64,000 nucleotides of DNA from Stratiolaelaps scimitus (Eukaryota; Arthropoda; Arachnida; Mesostigmata; Laelapidae): contig JABWDB010000017.1 of NCBI GenBank assembly GCA_019614645.1, forward strand, positions 682,001 through 746,000. The letters are read 5' to 3'. Each line of letters starts with the position of its first letter. The first letter of the stretch is position 1. Of the stretch, positions 36,300-49,800 are shown one piece after another. Below the pieces are notes generated by a model. That model ran no database searches and was not told the DNA's origin. It saw only the letters and a list, made by a program, of their open reading frames with translations. The position numbers were made by a program, and so were the translations under genes.

Positions 36300-38000
36300 C
36301 GGTGATGATGGCCACGAAGTGTTTCCAGCATAGTAGATCAGTGGCGCTGATTACGGACGCTCGTGATTGGCTCGCGGTTGGCTGGCCATGGAGCGGGCCA
36401 CGACTCTGGTCGCCTGGTCTGCTGGATGTTTGCTGACGTTGGTTGGTAACCCGGTCGGTCGAGTTACGCCGAGTATGTCCTTCTCTCTATCAACCTATCT
36501 GGGTAGTGTGTGTCCTGCATGTGTTTGTGGAGTCCGCGCGAAGCTCTGCCACTCGTATCTCTGCCGGCGAGCGTCTATACATGTTGGCCTTCCTGCCTGC
36601 CGACCTGCTGAGAGAGCGGCCGGGCAAGCAAGCAACCTAACCTAACGCCTTCGTCCGCTCAATCACTTTTTGCTCGCGCCCTGTTCATATCAACGCCCAC
36701 CGCCGCCTGCCCCTGCCATCAGTCGGGTTTCCCCATTGTCCCATTGTCCCCTAGCCTAACCTACAGGTTACCGAAGCCCATTCAAGAAGGTTGCGAGAGA
36801 AGGCGCAAGGGAGAAACAGGGAGAGAGGGAGAGACACCAGTGAAGTGTATTGTGTTTAGCGTGTCGCTCTGTGTTTGTGTGTGTGTGTGAGTGCATGTGT
36901 GCGCGAACACTACGACGTCTGTCGTGTTCCATGTGGGTGTCGCATGTGTGATACTGCCTTATGAGCCAAGCGTGTGTGTCCCGTACGCCAGCCTAGGCGT
37001 CTATGTATCGAGGGAACCACGTCTGAGGCGTGGTACGGCCGACCAGCTAGCTCGAGATTAAATCGACCCATAGACTCGGGGCCGCCGTCGCTGCCGCCAC
37101 CACCGCCGCGGCTACCACTCTAACGTTCGTCCGTCCTCAATATGGGGGTGGGAAATCTGGGGTGTTCCTGTTGCCGGAGTGGTGTTCCCCAAGTGTTCTC
37201 GCTCTCCATCCAATCCTGGCTCGCTCGCTGTTGCTTCGGCTACTGTTGCTTTTGCCGCTATCGGCTGAATGCGTGTCGTGCTAGCCTGCTTCCTCTCTCA
37301 TCGTTGCTGTTGTTGCTGTTGCTGTTCTCGACGCTGCGCGGCAGCTCAGCCGAGAGAGAGAGAGAGAGAGCGAGTCAGTGAGAATACGGCGACATAGGTT
37401 AGGGGACCGCAGGCTAGGGCCTCTGTTTAGAGTTAGCCAGTCAGTCACGGAGTCGCGGAAACGGGGCCTGGGCGCCTGGGGATCGAGTGGGGGCCTGATC
37501 GGCCGTCGCAGAGAACCTACGAGAGATGGTACGTTATAATATGCAGCACTGAGGCTGAGGTAGATCGGCGTCGCTTGCGACCCCAGATGCGGCCGCGGCC
37601 ACCCCCAACGGGCTATGGTGCGAGTTCTGCTATGGCGTGTGTCTGAGGGATGTCTTTTGATCCGCTGGCGGCTGCCGCGGAGACGGCGGCCGGGATGGGG
37701 GTCTTTTAGCTGCGGTCGCCGAGATAACCTCGCTGAAACGGACGCCGACTGCGGGGGTCGCGGAGCCCGGCACCGTCGTCTTGCGCCGACTCTCGCGCTC
37801 GCGCGTTACAAACCGCTAGCTCTACCAAGCGAGCTACTAAACCGCCGCTATCGGCGGCGACTGGCTGGCTTCCCAAGTCGTCGATTTCATTACTCGTCTG
37901 GCATCTCATCTCAGCGTGCCACGGTGAGGTGAGGTCCGGCGCGGCGAGGTGCCAGCTCTTCAATTCTGAACCGTGGCATTTTGCGTCTTGCGAGGCAGAA
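36300..38000. other. GC-rich block with CpG and CT/GT repeats
   Basis: This contains short GA/GT repeats, GCC runs, two CCTAACCTAAC-like motifs near 36637 and the tRNA-like half at 37805-37846. Frames are short or low-complexity. Regulatory function is possible but unsupported. Confidence 0.35.
37805..37846 (-). pseudogene. 5' half of a tRNA-like sequence (Thr-UGU-like loop)
   Basis: The minus strand shows a good D arm: TA, stem GCTC, loop GCTTGGTA, stem GAGC, matching the A-box pattern. Then comes AGCGG and the loop TTTGTAA (anticodon TGT). The 3' partner stem expected next (about CCGCT) is replaced by CGCGCGAG, and no TTC-arm follows. The similarity therefore stops at the anticodon loop, so it is not a functional tRNA. 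Confidence 0.35.
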
Positions 38001-41000
38001 CGCAAGGGCAAACGCGACCCACACGATACGTAGCAATCAATGCTAGCGGACAGTGATCTGTTTAGATTGCATCGCGGTATCAATGCTCAATCTGATTCGA
38101 CAGAGCAACAGGTCGTAAGCGACAGACGGTCTCGACGACCAAACGCCAAGCAGTCGGTCAGCCAACAGGTCAATGTTCAGGAGCGGACTACCAACCTCGT
38201 TGAAAGTGCACGGAACGTCGTAGCTTGACTGGCTAATGACAGACAAGTGACCTAAACCATTTCTTTTTAAGTAACGAAAGTGATAGATAGCTCAGATAGA
38301 TTGGATCTCATCAGATCGCGTACTTGTGGCCTGAGTAAAATCACTTGTGGAGTGTGGTGGCCTAGTGTGCTTCTATGTATATGTGACCGCGATTCTTGTA
38401 CTCGCAATGTCCTTGGCAAGTAAGTAGAACACAAATGGTTGATTTGTTTATTTGATGAGATTGTGTAGCTTAAACAGGTGCGTTCCTATAGTTCTTGTTG
38501 AGTGAAAGTTGAGACATTAGGTTGAACTTTCTCTCAAGAAGTTTCAAGTGGACTCGAATCTTGTTAAATGCTGATCGTCTCTCCAACTACGGGAAATGCA
38601 TTAGACATCTCCGTCGCCACCAAATACTTCTGAATATATATCATAGTATACGTACCAATGATATCTTTAACGATGGGTACTGACTTAATCCGTTCCCCGA
38701 TAATTGATCTGCACCCGTTGGGGCGCCCTATAAAAACAAGCCATTCAAACACCTCTTGCCACCCTTTTATAACCCTGACTGTACTTATTTTTAAGTCGCA
38801 TTGTAACGGTATTCGTCCACATGTGTAATCAAATCAATTATAAAGCAGATAACCCAAGAGAAAGTGTCACCTAAACACTGATGCCCCACATTAAATCCGT
38901 ATTTGGCGTTCGCTGCAAGTCGTTGTCAACGTGGTTACGCTAAACCGCGGGTGCTTAGTTGCCTTTGCCATTCCATTGTTACCCACGAATATTTGCTCGA
39001 TTCAAGCAGATTTCACGTAAACTTTGGATCTAATCTTCGAATCTACGTAATGCCTATTTCGGGCGGCGCCACTCCAGTTTTCGCTGCTTCATACTGTTTA
39101 GCGTTTGGTGACGGTCTACGAGGTTAGATTTCTCGGTTTGTGTGTGTGTGTGTCCTTAGTATATCTTGTTCTATAATACTACGCGGAAGGGAACCGTCTA
39201 GCTTTTGCCATGGGACACTACAATCTCCGCAGCAATACCGCGCATTGTACGCGAATGCGTTGTCGCTGCTCGGTATGCGTTAAGAACGTTAAACGAAGGA
39301 CGCCATCACCACACAACCCGTATAACGAATGGGAAATAGAGATTCCGTGCGTGTGGACCATAGACAGGGCCGCTGCTGCTGCTGCGTTTAGCAAGGTCGT
39401 CTATGATGGTGGCCAGGTATCCAAGCCTAAGCGTATCTTACACTCATCACTCTCTCGCTTTCTGCCTTGACAAAGACGACAAGGCCAGGCCGTTCATAGA
39501 GCACCAAGCGAATGGTATGGCGTGTTTCAGTTTTGCGTTGACATTTGCCGCGTCACTGGAGTATCCACGTTCTACCTTACGTGGGCAAGCAAAACCAGCA
39601 TAATGGAGGCCGGACCCGTGTGGCGCGCCGCCGCAGAGTGATCACTGCAGGGGAAGCCACAAAAGTCGAACTGATGCCATGACCAATGGCGCATGACTTA
39701 CTCGACTGATATATCATGTTCATCGTAAAGTAAGCGAAAATGAGGTTTTGGATGCATCCAGCTCGCCAGAAAGGCTATCACGCAATACGAAATCCATCGG
39801 TTTATCCAAACCTGCCTATATACACGAAGGGCAGACGATTGGGCCCACGTGGACGATTATACCGAATTTCTAATCAATGCTCGTCGCTGCGATGTTTGCT
39901 TTTTAGCCATAGCGTACACCCGAAGCTCTCATGCTGTTAAGGTCACTATTCGTCTGAAGGGACACACATATCTCCTAATGCTTGAGCTCTTGATTCGAAT
40001 ACAATGATGATTGGCGGCTTGCACTCGATCGTCATTAAACATTCTGCCTACTGTATTCGTTATCTCAGAAGAAGGATAACTGTTTAGTTTTTTAAAATGC
40101 AAAATATAAACAGTGCTACGGCACGACGCTCTGCACCGACCGGTCACTGCAGCATCTCATTGGCACGTGTTGCTTTGCGAGTGGAAAATACGAGAGAGCA
40201 AATATCGAGAGAGAGAGACTCGCTCGAATGTTGGTCGCACTCGAAAACTGTTACCGCCAACGACGCCGGGTAGAGTGGTTCCCCGGGATACTTTTTCGAA
40301 CCCTTAAACAACTCTTCGTTGAGGTAAACAGATCTCATCTTGACTGCCCTAGTGGCGACAATGGACTCTTGATCAAAATCAAATGACGTCTAACATAACA
40401 GTAACTACGGGCGCACAGACTCGGTGTGACCTTGCCCTTCGTAATATCTACGAACAACAGAAAAACATACAGACCCCCTCTCGATTTTCATTGTTCCCAG
40501 CGGGGCTGCGTTCCGAGACGGAACGAAACTCATGTTTTGCTAGACATATGATAATAATATCATACAGCCCCCTTGAATTATCATACATCTTACAAGCCCC
40601 TCCATGCGCTTACCGAATTACCGGCCTAGCCACCGCATCGAGATACCCTCCGTCACCGTGACGGTTCAAGTTCACCGGTGCCTCGTGTTATTTTCTCTAG
40701 GTATATTCACAGTCGCCCTTGCCGACCTCACAGTCGGCCTTCGTAGCCTAGTGAGGAGTAATACTCAATCGTAGTCCACGAGAAGGCCTATGTTTCGCGG
40801 GCGCCTCTTCCAAAAATAAAAAGGCCGAAATCACCTCGAGCCACTTCCGCGCTGCCACGTAGACGTCTCGCCGCCACCGCAGTTTTGCTTTTCGCCTTTT
40901 ATCGCTGTGGCCGCGACAGCCGCGAGCCGCTCATCGTGGCTAACTACGAACGTCCTTCGACGTCCGACGTGTGTCTGTGACGCGTTTGCGATTGTGGTCG

Positions 41001-44000
41001 CGAGCAGTGCTTGCCACGGATTCATCGCGCCGCTCGCGGAACCAGGCTGCCCGCTGGAGTAATGCAACACAACAGCGGCGTATTCTTGAACTGTCTCAGC
41101 CACTGCTCACCCACAGTCTCTCGAGCCTCGGCACGATATCGCTCACGCTCAACGAACGTCGAGCTTTTTCTATTAGTAGATTGAAATGAACGAGCACACC
41201 TGACGTAGATGAAGAAGCATCGTGAGGCTTACACGAGAATTACAATTGGGACGGCGAGGGTCAAAGCGAGCCACGAAAACCTCGTCTCGTATCTGATCAC
41301 ATAGTACACTCACTGAACTAGCTAGAGCTTCGGAGAGTCTGTTCGAGATCGACCAAATAAGTGAACAGGCTCGATAATATCATGGGGGGATTTTATGACA
41401 CGTAGCATGAATTTGAATTTGATTGAATGTGAATATCATCGAACTACGTCGAACTGTTTCGATTTGAAGAGATAAACGAGCGCTCGCTACTATTATTATT
41501 ATTGTAGAAGACCTTCGGCACTGGGAACCGCTGGCAGTTGGACCTGTATAAACTAGAATATTATGGTATCTAATATTTCACAACATATCTAACGAGTAGT
41601 AGCAGTAGTAAATATAGTCGAATTATAATGCACTACAAAGCACTGCTATACAATCTTCTGCTGATTGTGGGATTATCATTTACGAGCAAATCATCATAAA
41701 TAGCTTTCAGAAACCACTGTACCATATATCGTATTCAGCATACACCTTAGACTGGACGTTGTCCAAATCGGCAATTTGATCCGTTTAGTTGTCATCGTAC
41801 TGTATATTCTATTCTATCATATTGTGACGCAGTGCGCTTTGCCAGCGCGTTTCGTTCCCCGGCTAGCCTGTTGACATAAAATTCATTTCATATTATTGTG
41901 TATCTTAATCTCGTATTATCGTCAATCCTTCTCCGGCTTCAAAGTGGTTCCTGTCATCTCAAAACAACAACTGCTATATTATACATGTAACGTGTAGTGT
42001 AATATCAGGTGTATCTCGTTGTGACCACTACTATGCGGATGGGTCAACGTATAGATGAATATATACTAATATAATATATGAGAGTGTTTCTTATACACGT
42101 TAGTTACAATTACTGTCGATCACTCACGAGGGAATCGAAAACGCCAAAAAAGTAGAGTCATTGCCATGAGAGAGTTCTCTGATGGGAGTACATATATATA
42201 TACATGTATTTTGTGTCGAATTTTGAGGTCGATTGTTTTACATGATCGATCGATACTTTAGTAGCGACTATCATCCTCGGGATATCGAAAATACGTTTGA
42301 TACGAATCACAACAAAAATCGAACGACTGTCTTCCATCATTTCTTCTGAACCTCTGCTCTTACTTCTATTCAAACAGACCCCCGAATCCGACTCGTCTGA
42401 CCAAGCACATGGCTTAACCAGCCTCCCCCCATTCAAGTCGATTGTTTCCCACTTTTATCGGACCTAACAAATCAAATGGATACCGTCTTTTCTGCCGCCT
42501 TTATAGGAATACCTTTATATAACATATCATACTATATAGTGGCATGCCCCCCCCCCTACGCGTGACCGTGTGTGAATATAATTTTAAGTCACCGATAGGG
42601 GAATTGTTGTTGACCGCTGTTGATATTATTGTTGTTTCTGCTGCTGCTGCTGCTGTCGCTACTGCTGCCTGCTCTTATGTTAGTTCATTCTCTACTGACG
42701 GCATGCGAGTTCGTCCGTCAGGCTATGATTGGCGAAGTTTGGCGTTGTAACAAGATCGTGTCGGTATCGTGTCACTTTAGGTGGCCCGAATGAGTCCCAA
42801 ATGGGATCAGGCCCCGAATAAAGCCGGCATTGGCTCACTTCTCTTCTCGTTTAGCTGACGTTCTTCTCGCGTCCGCTTGTTCCTTTATCTTCATTTCATC
42901 TCGTCGCCACCGCCGCAGCCGCCACCACCACCTCCGCCAAAACGTACGTTTGTATATCATAGGAAATGACAATGTTACCCTACTGTGTTGCTGGTGCAGC
43001 TGCTACGGTCACTGCCGCAGCTTCTGCGCGGTTACCACTGTTCCCCTCCGATCACAGCTCGTTCCAACTACCCCCCAATCAATATCGTGCCATTGTTGGT
43101 CGTCATTCAACGAAATATCAGCAGCAGCAGTAGTTTGGTGCTCTGGAAATGGCCGCGCTTGGCCGGTTGTGGCCAGCGGCAGCCGCTGAAGTTTCGACAA
43201 CAGCGAGCTGGTCGAAAACGAAAAATAAATATACGACAAATGTTGACCATCGTCGCTTGGCCGCCGCCGCCGCCGTCATCATCATTGGCGTCGCAACAAC
43301 GGAGCAAACCCCAAACAATTCAACCCGTTCCATTACGAGACAACCGTAGGCCAGAGCCGTAGACACAAACAACGCATCGCTCTTGTTGTCATCGCTCGCT
43401 CTGTCTGTCCTTTACACTATATCTCTCTATCTCCATTCGTTCGTTTCTACATTGGCCATCTCTTTAGCTGCGGCTGCGGCTATCACGCATGTTACATTGC
43501 CGCCCGACCGCCCGCCCGCCCAGCCTAGCCGTGATGTGGCCGGGGCTGGCTGGGGTCTGCAGCGGATTCTGTTGTACGACACGCTGGGGGGTTCAATTGT
43601 TTATACCGGCGTCGGCAGAAGAAAAACAAATCAAGTACCAACTATAACCACGCGGGAGAGAAAGGCAAAATCGGAGGAGAATCAATGGCGGCGCGCGAGA
43701 CTTACACAGGCGCACGAGCACGCGCACACACGTCAACAGTGAGATAGCCATTGTAGCTATGTATGTAGGTAGACGGCAAGGCAGACGGCCAAACACGCAT
43801 ACGAAGATAGATACAAGAAGAACGGATCACATCAGCCGACGCACACAAATGCCCAAGCACATCGTTAGCCGATGACAAGCCAGATGATGATGATGATGGT
43901 GATGATAGGGGTGATACGCTGATAGAGTGCTATCTATTGTCTAGTCGTTGGCGTTTATCGGGACTACGACGAGAGGGAATGTATGAGAAGTCCGGGCTCA

Positions 44001-44094
44001 TCGATATACAGCAACGTATGCAATACCACATATGCGTGGATGTGTCCGTGTGTGTGTGTGTGCGAATGCGTCTGTCGATTTGTATGTACCCATG

Positions 44095-44095
<1 letters not shown>

Positions 44096-44122
<27 letters not shown>
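44096..44122. repeat. (TA)n microsatellite
   Basis: About 13 TA units following a TGTG-rich stretch. Confidence 0.93.
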
Positions 44123-44127
<5 letters not shown>

Positions 44128-46827
44128 CAACGAGCGCTAGGTGGTTCCGTGGCCTATCACATAGGGGAACTGCTCAATAGGAGAGTATTAGTATAGCGAG
44201 AGAATGATGAACGATAGAACAGCTCCTCGTTCTCTTCCTCCGAACGGCGGAGAAGGTGATTTAGATTCTGTTGCGGATTGTTTTGTACGCGTGCAGCAGC
44301 AGCAGCAGCAGCAACTGTTTGCTTGTCTGTGCTGTGTGTATGTAAGAGAAGTGTGTGTGTGTGTGTCTGTACGGCGAAGAGTCACCCGCGACGAGAAGCA
44401 CATGCAACACATTCGCTGTAGAGGAAAATGGCGAAGATGAGGCCCGGAAGAGATTTGCTTTCTTTCTTTGTTTCTTATCTGTTTTTTGCTTAAGTTGATC
44501 ACCACAATCGACGCAGAAATAGCTGGCAAGAGCAAACAAAGCGGTCCGACGACGACCATTGACAACAATCGCAACGGTAGCAGCAGAAATGAATCATCGA
44601 AGGGAACAAACTGAGAGGAGGCGGACTTCTACATCATTTTCTCAATTCCTCGTTGTCGTCGTCGTTGTTGTTGCTGTCGCGGCCGCTATTCGTGAAATTC
44701 AAATTTCCCCTCTGCTGCCGCCGCCGCCGCCACCGCCGCTTTGTCTGTTGTGTCTGTGTTGGTTGGGTGCGCGAGCTTTTTCTGGTGTGAGAATGTTTGT
44801 AAGGGTAAATTTTATGTGTGTGAATGGTTCTTCCTGCCATTGTGTTACACCAATCATAGTAATAATAATAATAATAATAAAGGATGACAATGATGGTGAT
44901 GATAATAACAATATATTTTAATAACACGTTATTACCGCATCGCAACGATATCGCAACAGTTATCCGTTTCGTATCTGTTGCTCTCGTAGGGTTTTCGCCG
45001 CAGACGTGTTTAATAGATCCTAGAGTCACCTTTGGTCGTCCTCGACATTGGACGACGTTATGCCTTCCGCGTTATCGGTCTCCGTGCGGGGTAATCAAAC
45101 GTACTGTAGATCGTTTATCCTCGTTTGCCTGCTCCTCGTATCACATATATCACATAATGGTACCAGTCTTACGTACGATATACTATGGACAAGATAGAGG
45201 CGTACGAAATTCTCTCGTTTTTTGATCGCCTCCCGCGGCTTGCTCTGGTCCTGTTTCATCAACGTCCTCTTTTCTCGAAGGGAACGCGTGTCCTGTGGAC
45301 GGATTTCAGTCGAGGCTTATGCGAAAGCCTTAACACAGCACAAACGAATATTAGCGTCGATGTGCTCAGCTGAGAGAATGTGATGGCGCGTTTTATAATG
45401 GGAATTCTTAAAAAATAGAAACGATTAGCAACGTTCAAATTGAACCCGTTGTGAATGGAGTAAGTCTGAGTGAAGTGACTGTCGCGACTGATCTTCTGCG
45501 CTGGCTACGCCTCTCTCTCGACTGTTGATCCCGCTGCTGACCTTGTTCGTAGCCGCGCCGTAGGCTAGAGCTAAGCCAATTAGCTCACTGCTGGTTAGCT
45601 GTTGTTTTCGTTAACAACGTCTAGCCCTCGTGTCGACAAAAGAAAAAAAAAAGTATATTTTACACATGTTTACTGCGAGACGATACGGTCGGACAGATAA
45701 TATGTATATTTTACCCAAAATGCTTATTCTTGAATCATTCGAACAGAGAATCCTTTATTCCGGGTCAGATTAAAGGAGCACGCCGTATTATTCTGTCGTT
45801 CTCCCTCCCATTGACAAACAACTGGAACTCCCCAAAGATAAATAAAGCGGCGATTAACTCAGACACAAATCATTGTTGTTATTTATTGATTCGCGCAAAA
45901 CGAAGAGCGCCCTTAAATAGAAGATAATAATCCGATGTTAATTATTGTCTAGATTGTGCCTAACGCGACGACTGTCATCGTGGCACATGAAACAAGAGTC
46001 CGTTTCAAAGATTCGACGACAAGGGGGGGGGGCAGCGTCGCCCACACCTTCGCAACAGTCTAGGCCGTACACTCCCTGCTCCCCGGCGGTCTCCCGAGAG
46101 CGCTGTCTAACAGGCAACAATTGTTTGTCTCGTTGTAGCCATTAGCAGGTACAAAGCAAATACGGGACCATGACAACTTCAAGACTAAACGATTTGTCTT
46201 CGCCGAAATACCCATTAGGTAGCAAACTTCTGTCTCAGTTGACGACGAGGCAAAGCTGTTTGCCTCTGTAATTTGCAATCTCACAACCCTGAGCAACCAC
46301 TGAGACCGCCGCCTTTTACCGCTGAAATCGTCTATGAGCGACAGACATTCCTGGTTGTATAGATCGATTATTGTAACAGCGATACGGCAACCGTCGACCG
46401 CCGAACACTATGTACGCGTTCAGAAGGACAGGCAGACGCCGGCAGACTATTTATACGTGAACGCAGACGTTATCTCAACAAGGAGGAAGAGGAGACATGG
46501 AAGCGAAACTGATGGCGCGGAAAACGTACATTGTATTTCTGAAACGAGAGGACGACATTACGAAATCATCGGTAGCACAATGCATAGAATTGTCTGTGTA
46601 TGTATCTCTGACTGTTTAGGCTCTTCGTGCACCGGATTTTTGATAAAAAAATAAAGTCTTGCGGCGCCCGTGACCCCCTCCAAGTACTCGAAGTGCCCGC
46701 CGTTTCGGGTTTCTCCTGTCCACGTAGAGCCAGCAGCGGTGGGAGTAGGTTCGATTCCGCGTAGCGCGTGGATGAGTCCTAATGCGTTGCGCAATGATCA
46801 GTAGCCGTGGGACGCGCCGCCTTGTTT

Positions 46828-46896
46828 CGCAGTGCTCAGTACGCGGCGTTCGCAGTGCTCAGTACGCGGCGTTCGCAGTGCCGCATACGTGGCGTC
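46828..46896. repeat. 23-bp tandem repeat, three copies
   Basis: The unit CGCAGTGCTCAGTACGCGGCG plus TT occurs exactly at 46828-46850 and 46851-46873, followed by a diverged third copy at 46874-46896. It is a GC-rich minisatellite in otherwise mixed intron sequence. Confidence 0.9.
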
Positions 46897-49800
46897 TTTA
46901 GGCGTTCTGTTCTAGATATTTCCTCATAGAATATCATCGATGATAGCTTTCTCAAATACGTTTGCCAATCGTCGATATTTGTTTGAGCGCAATCAAAATC
47001 GCCGGAGGCTTCTGAATGAAGCTGCTTTGCAGCAGATGGATCGCTCAGACAATACTGACAAAGGAATTGTGGGTTGGACACCGCTTTCAAGACCTCGACT
47101 GAAAACCTGGAGCACAAACATTTTTTAGCGTGTAGGATTTAGAATTGTCTTGTTTTTCACGAAGATACGCCACCGGCATATTCGTTCGTGTTCTTCAACA
47201 TTTCACATTTTTTTGCCCACCTATGTGTTTTCTTCCCGCGAAAATGAAAGTGATTAGGTAGCAGCCAATGCTGTACCCGCAGCGCCTCTCCTGTAATGAC
47301 ACCAAAAGCGTTACCTAGATCAGAGAACAGAGTCGTACCACTAGCTAAGGTGTTTTGTCACAAACGCATGCAAACGCACACGGAATAGTTCTACCGATAA
47401 CGAAATGACATGATCACGCTCGAAGATCACACAAGGAGTACCCAGCAATCAGGCTAAATGGCCACATGCGGATCTCGTGGTAGGAACATTGAAACGAACG
47501 GCCTTTACTTTAGCTTATCCACGCCGTGATGACTCGAGGCGTCCGCGTCCTCGACACTGGACGCGTTCGTTATTCTGCAGTGTGGTAGCGTAACCGATGC
47601 TGGCGTTCCCGTCGCGTTTGCCAATGGGTGCAGCGCATATCCTCTCACCACTAAGCGACCCCCAGGGTGATCCAAGGTCTAGGGCGATTATCGAAGCCTT
47701 CTTGGCGTCAAGCACGCTTAGTTCCGCGGCGGCAGACGCGAAAGGCAATGTTTAGCTAACGCGGGCGCCTTCCGGGATACAAACGCGGTTAGAGGAGCGT
47801 TGAGGATACGATCGCCCCTGCAACCACAACGAGTACGACTAACAACAGCACCAGCAGCAGCAGCAACAACACCACCGCCGCCAAATATGGACTACACGTC
47901 CCCAGCGTCACCACCAGATGCCGCAACCACGAGGGTCGTCCACTAGCTACAATACACGCGCAGCCAGCATCTAGTAGCGCAAGAGCCAAGCGAACGGTGG
48001 CTCATATCATATCGGTGACAATGCATTCGTCCACCTTGTTACAGTCCAAAGCCAAACTGCATACTACATTCACCTTGTATAGGTAACCGTGGCCAGATAC
48101 CGACACACACACCGAGACAGGCAGACGGCCACACACTCGTAAACGTAAGCGAACGCCACCCCGAGGTTGTTTGCAGCTGGACGCCGCAACGCTCGAGAGC
48201 GCTTTCCCACTGTCTTGAGCGCTTTCTCTCGCCAATGGGCGTCGTGCGCGGCAGGGTCACCGCTCCTGCTAGGTCCTGCCGGCTGTGATCTGCGTCCGTC
48301 AGTGAAAGAATGAGAGAGAGATACGGGTGATGGATGCAGCCGAGCGAGTCGTTTCCGCTGAGCCGGTTCGTCCTGGCAGAGGTCTGCCCTTGCCGCGTGG
48401 CGAATGCGTGTGTCGCCTCGAGTTGCTTGCAGCGGTGGTGGTATGGCCTGAATATGTGGATGGGTGTAAATTACATTTGGGTGTGTGTCCGTTGTGTGTG
48501 CCATAGGACAGACACATCTGCATGCACACACTCTCACACAGCGATACAGGCAAACACAGCTAGGCATCTGCTGGTATAGGCTCTGCTGCTGCTGCTGCTG
48601 CCTGCACTGCACGGCATATATGTACATGTGTATGTATCTACTGTTATTATTATTATTATACCAAAAACAGGAAAAGCCGACTGGTTCTTGTGATGACGAG
48701 GGCTCTCGAGGCGACACAACAGCCACGGCGCAAATTAGGTGAGAGAGAAAATACGTGTGGGGGGGAGGATCACGTTGAGGCAAGCAAACGGACTCGTAGG
48801 TGACGCGCTGCAGCGATGCCACCTCCATGGCACAGCTCCGACAAGGAAATGAATTCTTCCAGTTCGATTCGAACAGGTCATACCGCGCGAATAGTGAACA
48901 AGTCCATTTCCTTCTGCTGCAACGATACCAACGATCATTGCCTAGCGTGCTTTTATACTGCGGAGGCACAAGCGGCGGCAGCAGCAGCGGTACATAGGCA
49001 AAATGATTAGGCCGTCGGATAAACGAGGCGCATAAAAAACGAACTGCTAACCTATACCTCAACCCGTTTGGCAGTCATTGATGCCGTTGCTGTTTCGTTG
49101 TGGTTGCTGTTGAAATTGGAGAGAAATTAGCTCTATTCTTCGTTAGTTTGCTTGTTGGTGGTGACTGTAATGTGCTGTAATCAATAACGGATTAAATGAG
49201 GATCTCTTGCACAGCGATCGAGTTCAACTATATGGAGCGATCGTTTGATATGAACAACAACAACAACAACAACGACAATAATAGCAATAGTAGTAATAAT
49301 AATAATAATAACCCGGAGAAGAGAAATAGTAAACAACGGAGACACGAACATCGAGTGTGTGAATTGACTTCAATAGTGGTGCCTGCCGAAGGCCGTAGTG
49401 TGTTGAGGAAGTGGAGGAATCTCAGGGGTGGTGCACGATTCGGAGTACTGGATTGACGAGGACGAAAAGTCTAGCGTGGAGTAATATACTAAACGAAGAA
49501 GTCTCATCACCGGAGGTCGTTGTTCCCGTCTCTGATACTGATCGCCGATACGATGAGAAGCGAGGCTGAGTTCTACTAGGCCATTCTGATCGAGTACAAG
49601 AAGGACAACAAAATATACATATATATATAGGATATACATTTAACGTATTGATGTAATCTGGACCTAGAAGACTCGTTCAGCGAGCGTCCTCAGGCGCCCG
49701 ACGATATAAGGAGATGAACACATGTATGTATCAACGACAAAGTGACAACTATTAATGGCCGAAACGTTTGAGTCTGCAGCTTGAATTTTTTGTGCTGCTT

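Noticed and set aside
36630..36760. CCTAA repeats resembling arthropod telomere sequence
   Set aside because: Only two adjacent units, too few for an interstitial telomeric array.
47640..47760. Minus-strand exon-like stretch (SVLDAKKASIIALDLGSPWG) before a GTGAGA donor
   Set aside because: The peptide looks plausible but there is no pyrimidine tract or AG at a fitting position upstream, so it stays below the reporting threshold.
48070..49062. Longest open frame in the window (330 codons, minus strand)
   Set aside because: It translates microsatellites into Asn, Gln and Cys/Val/Arg runs, shows no domain, has no supported start or splice context, and overlaps frames on both strands.
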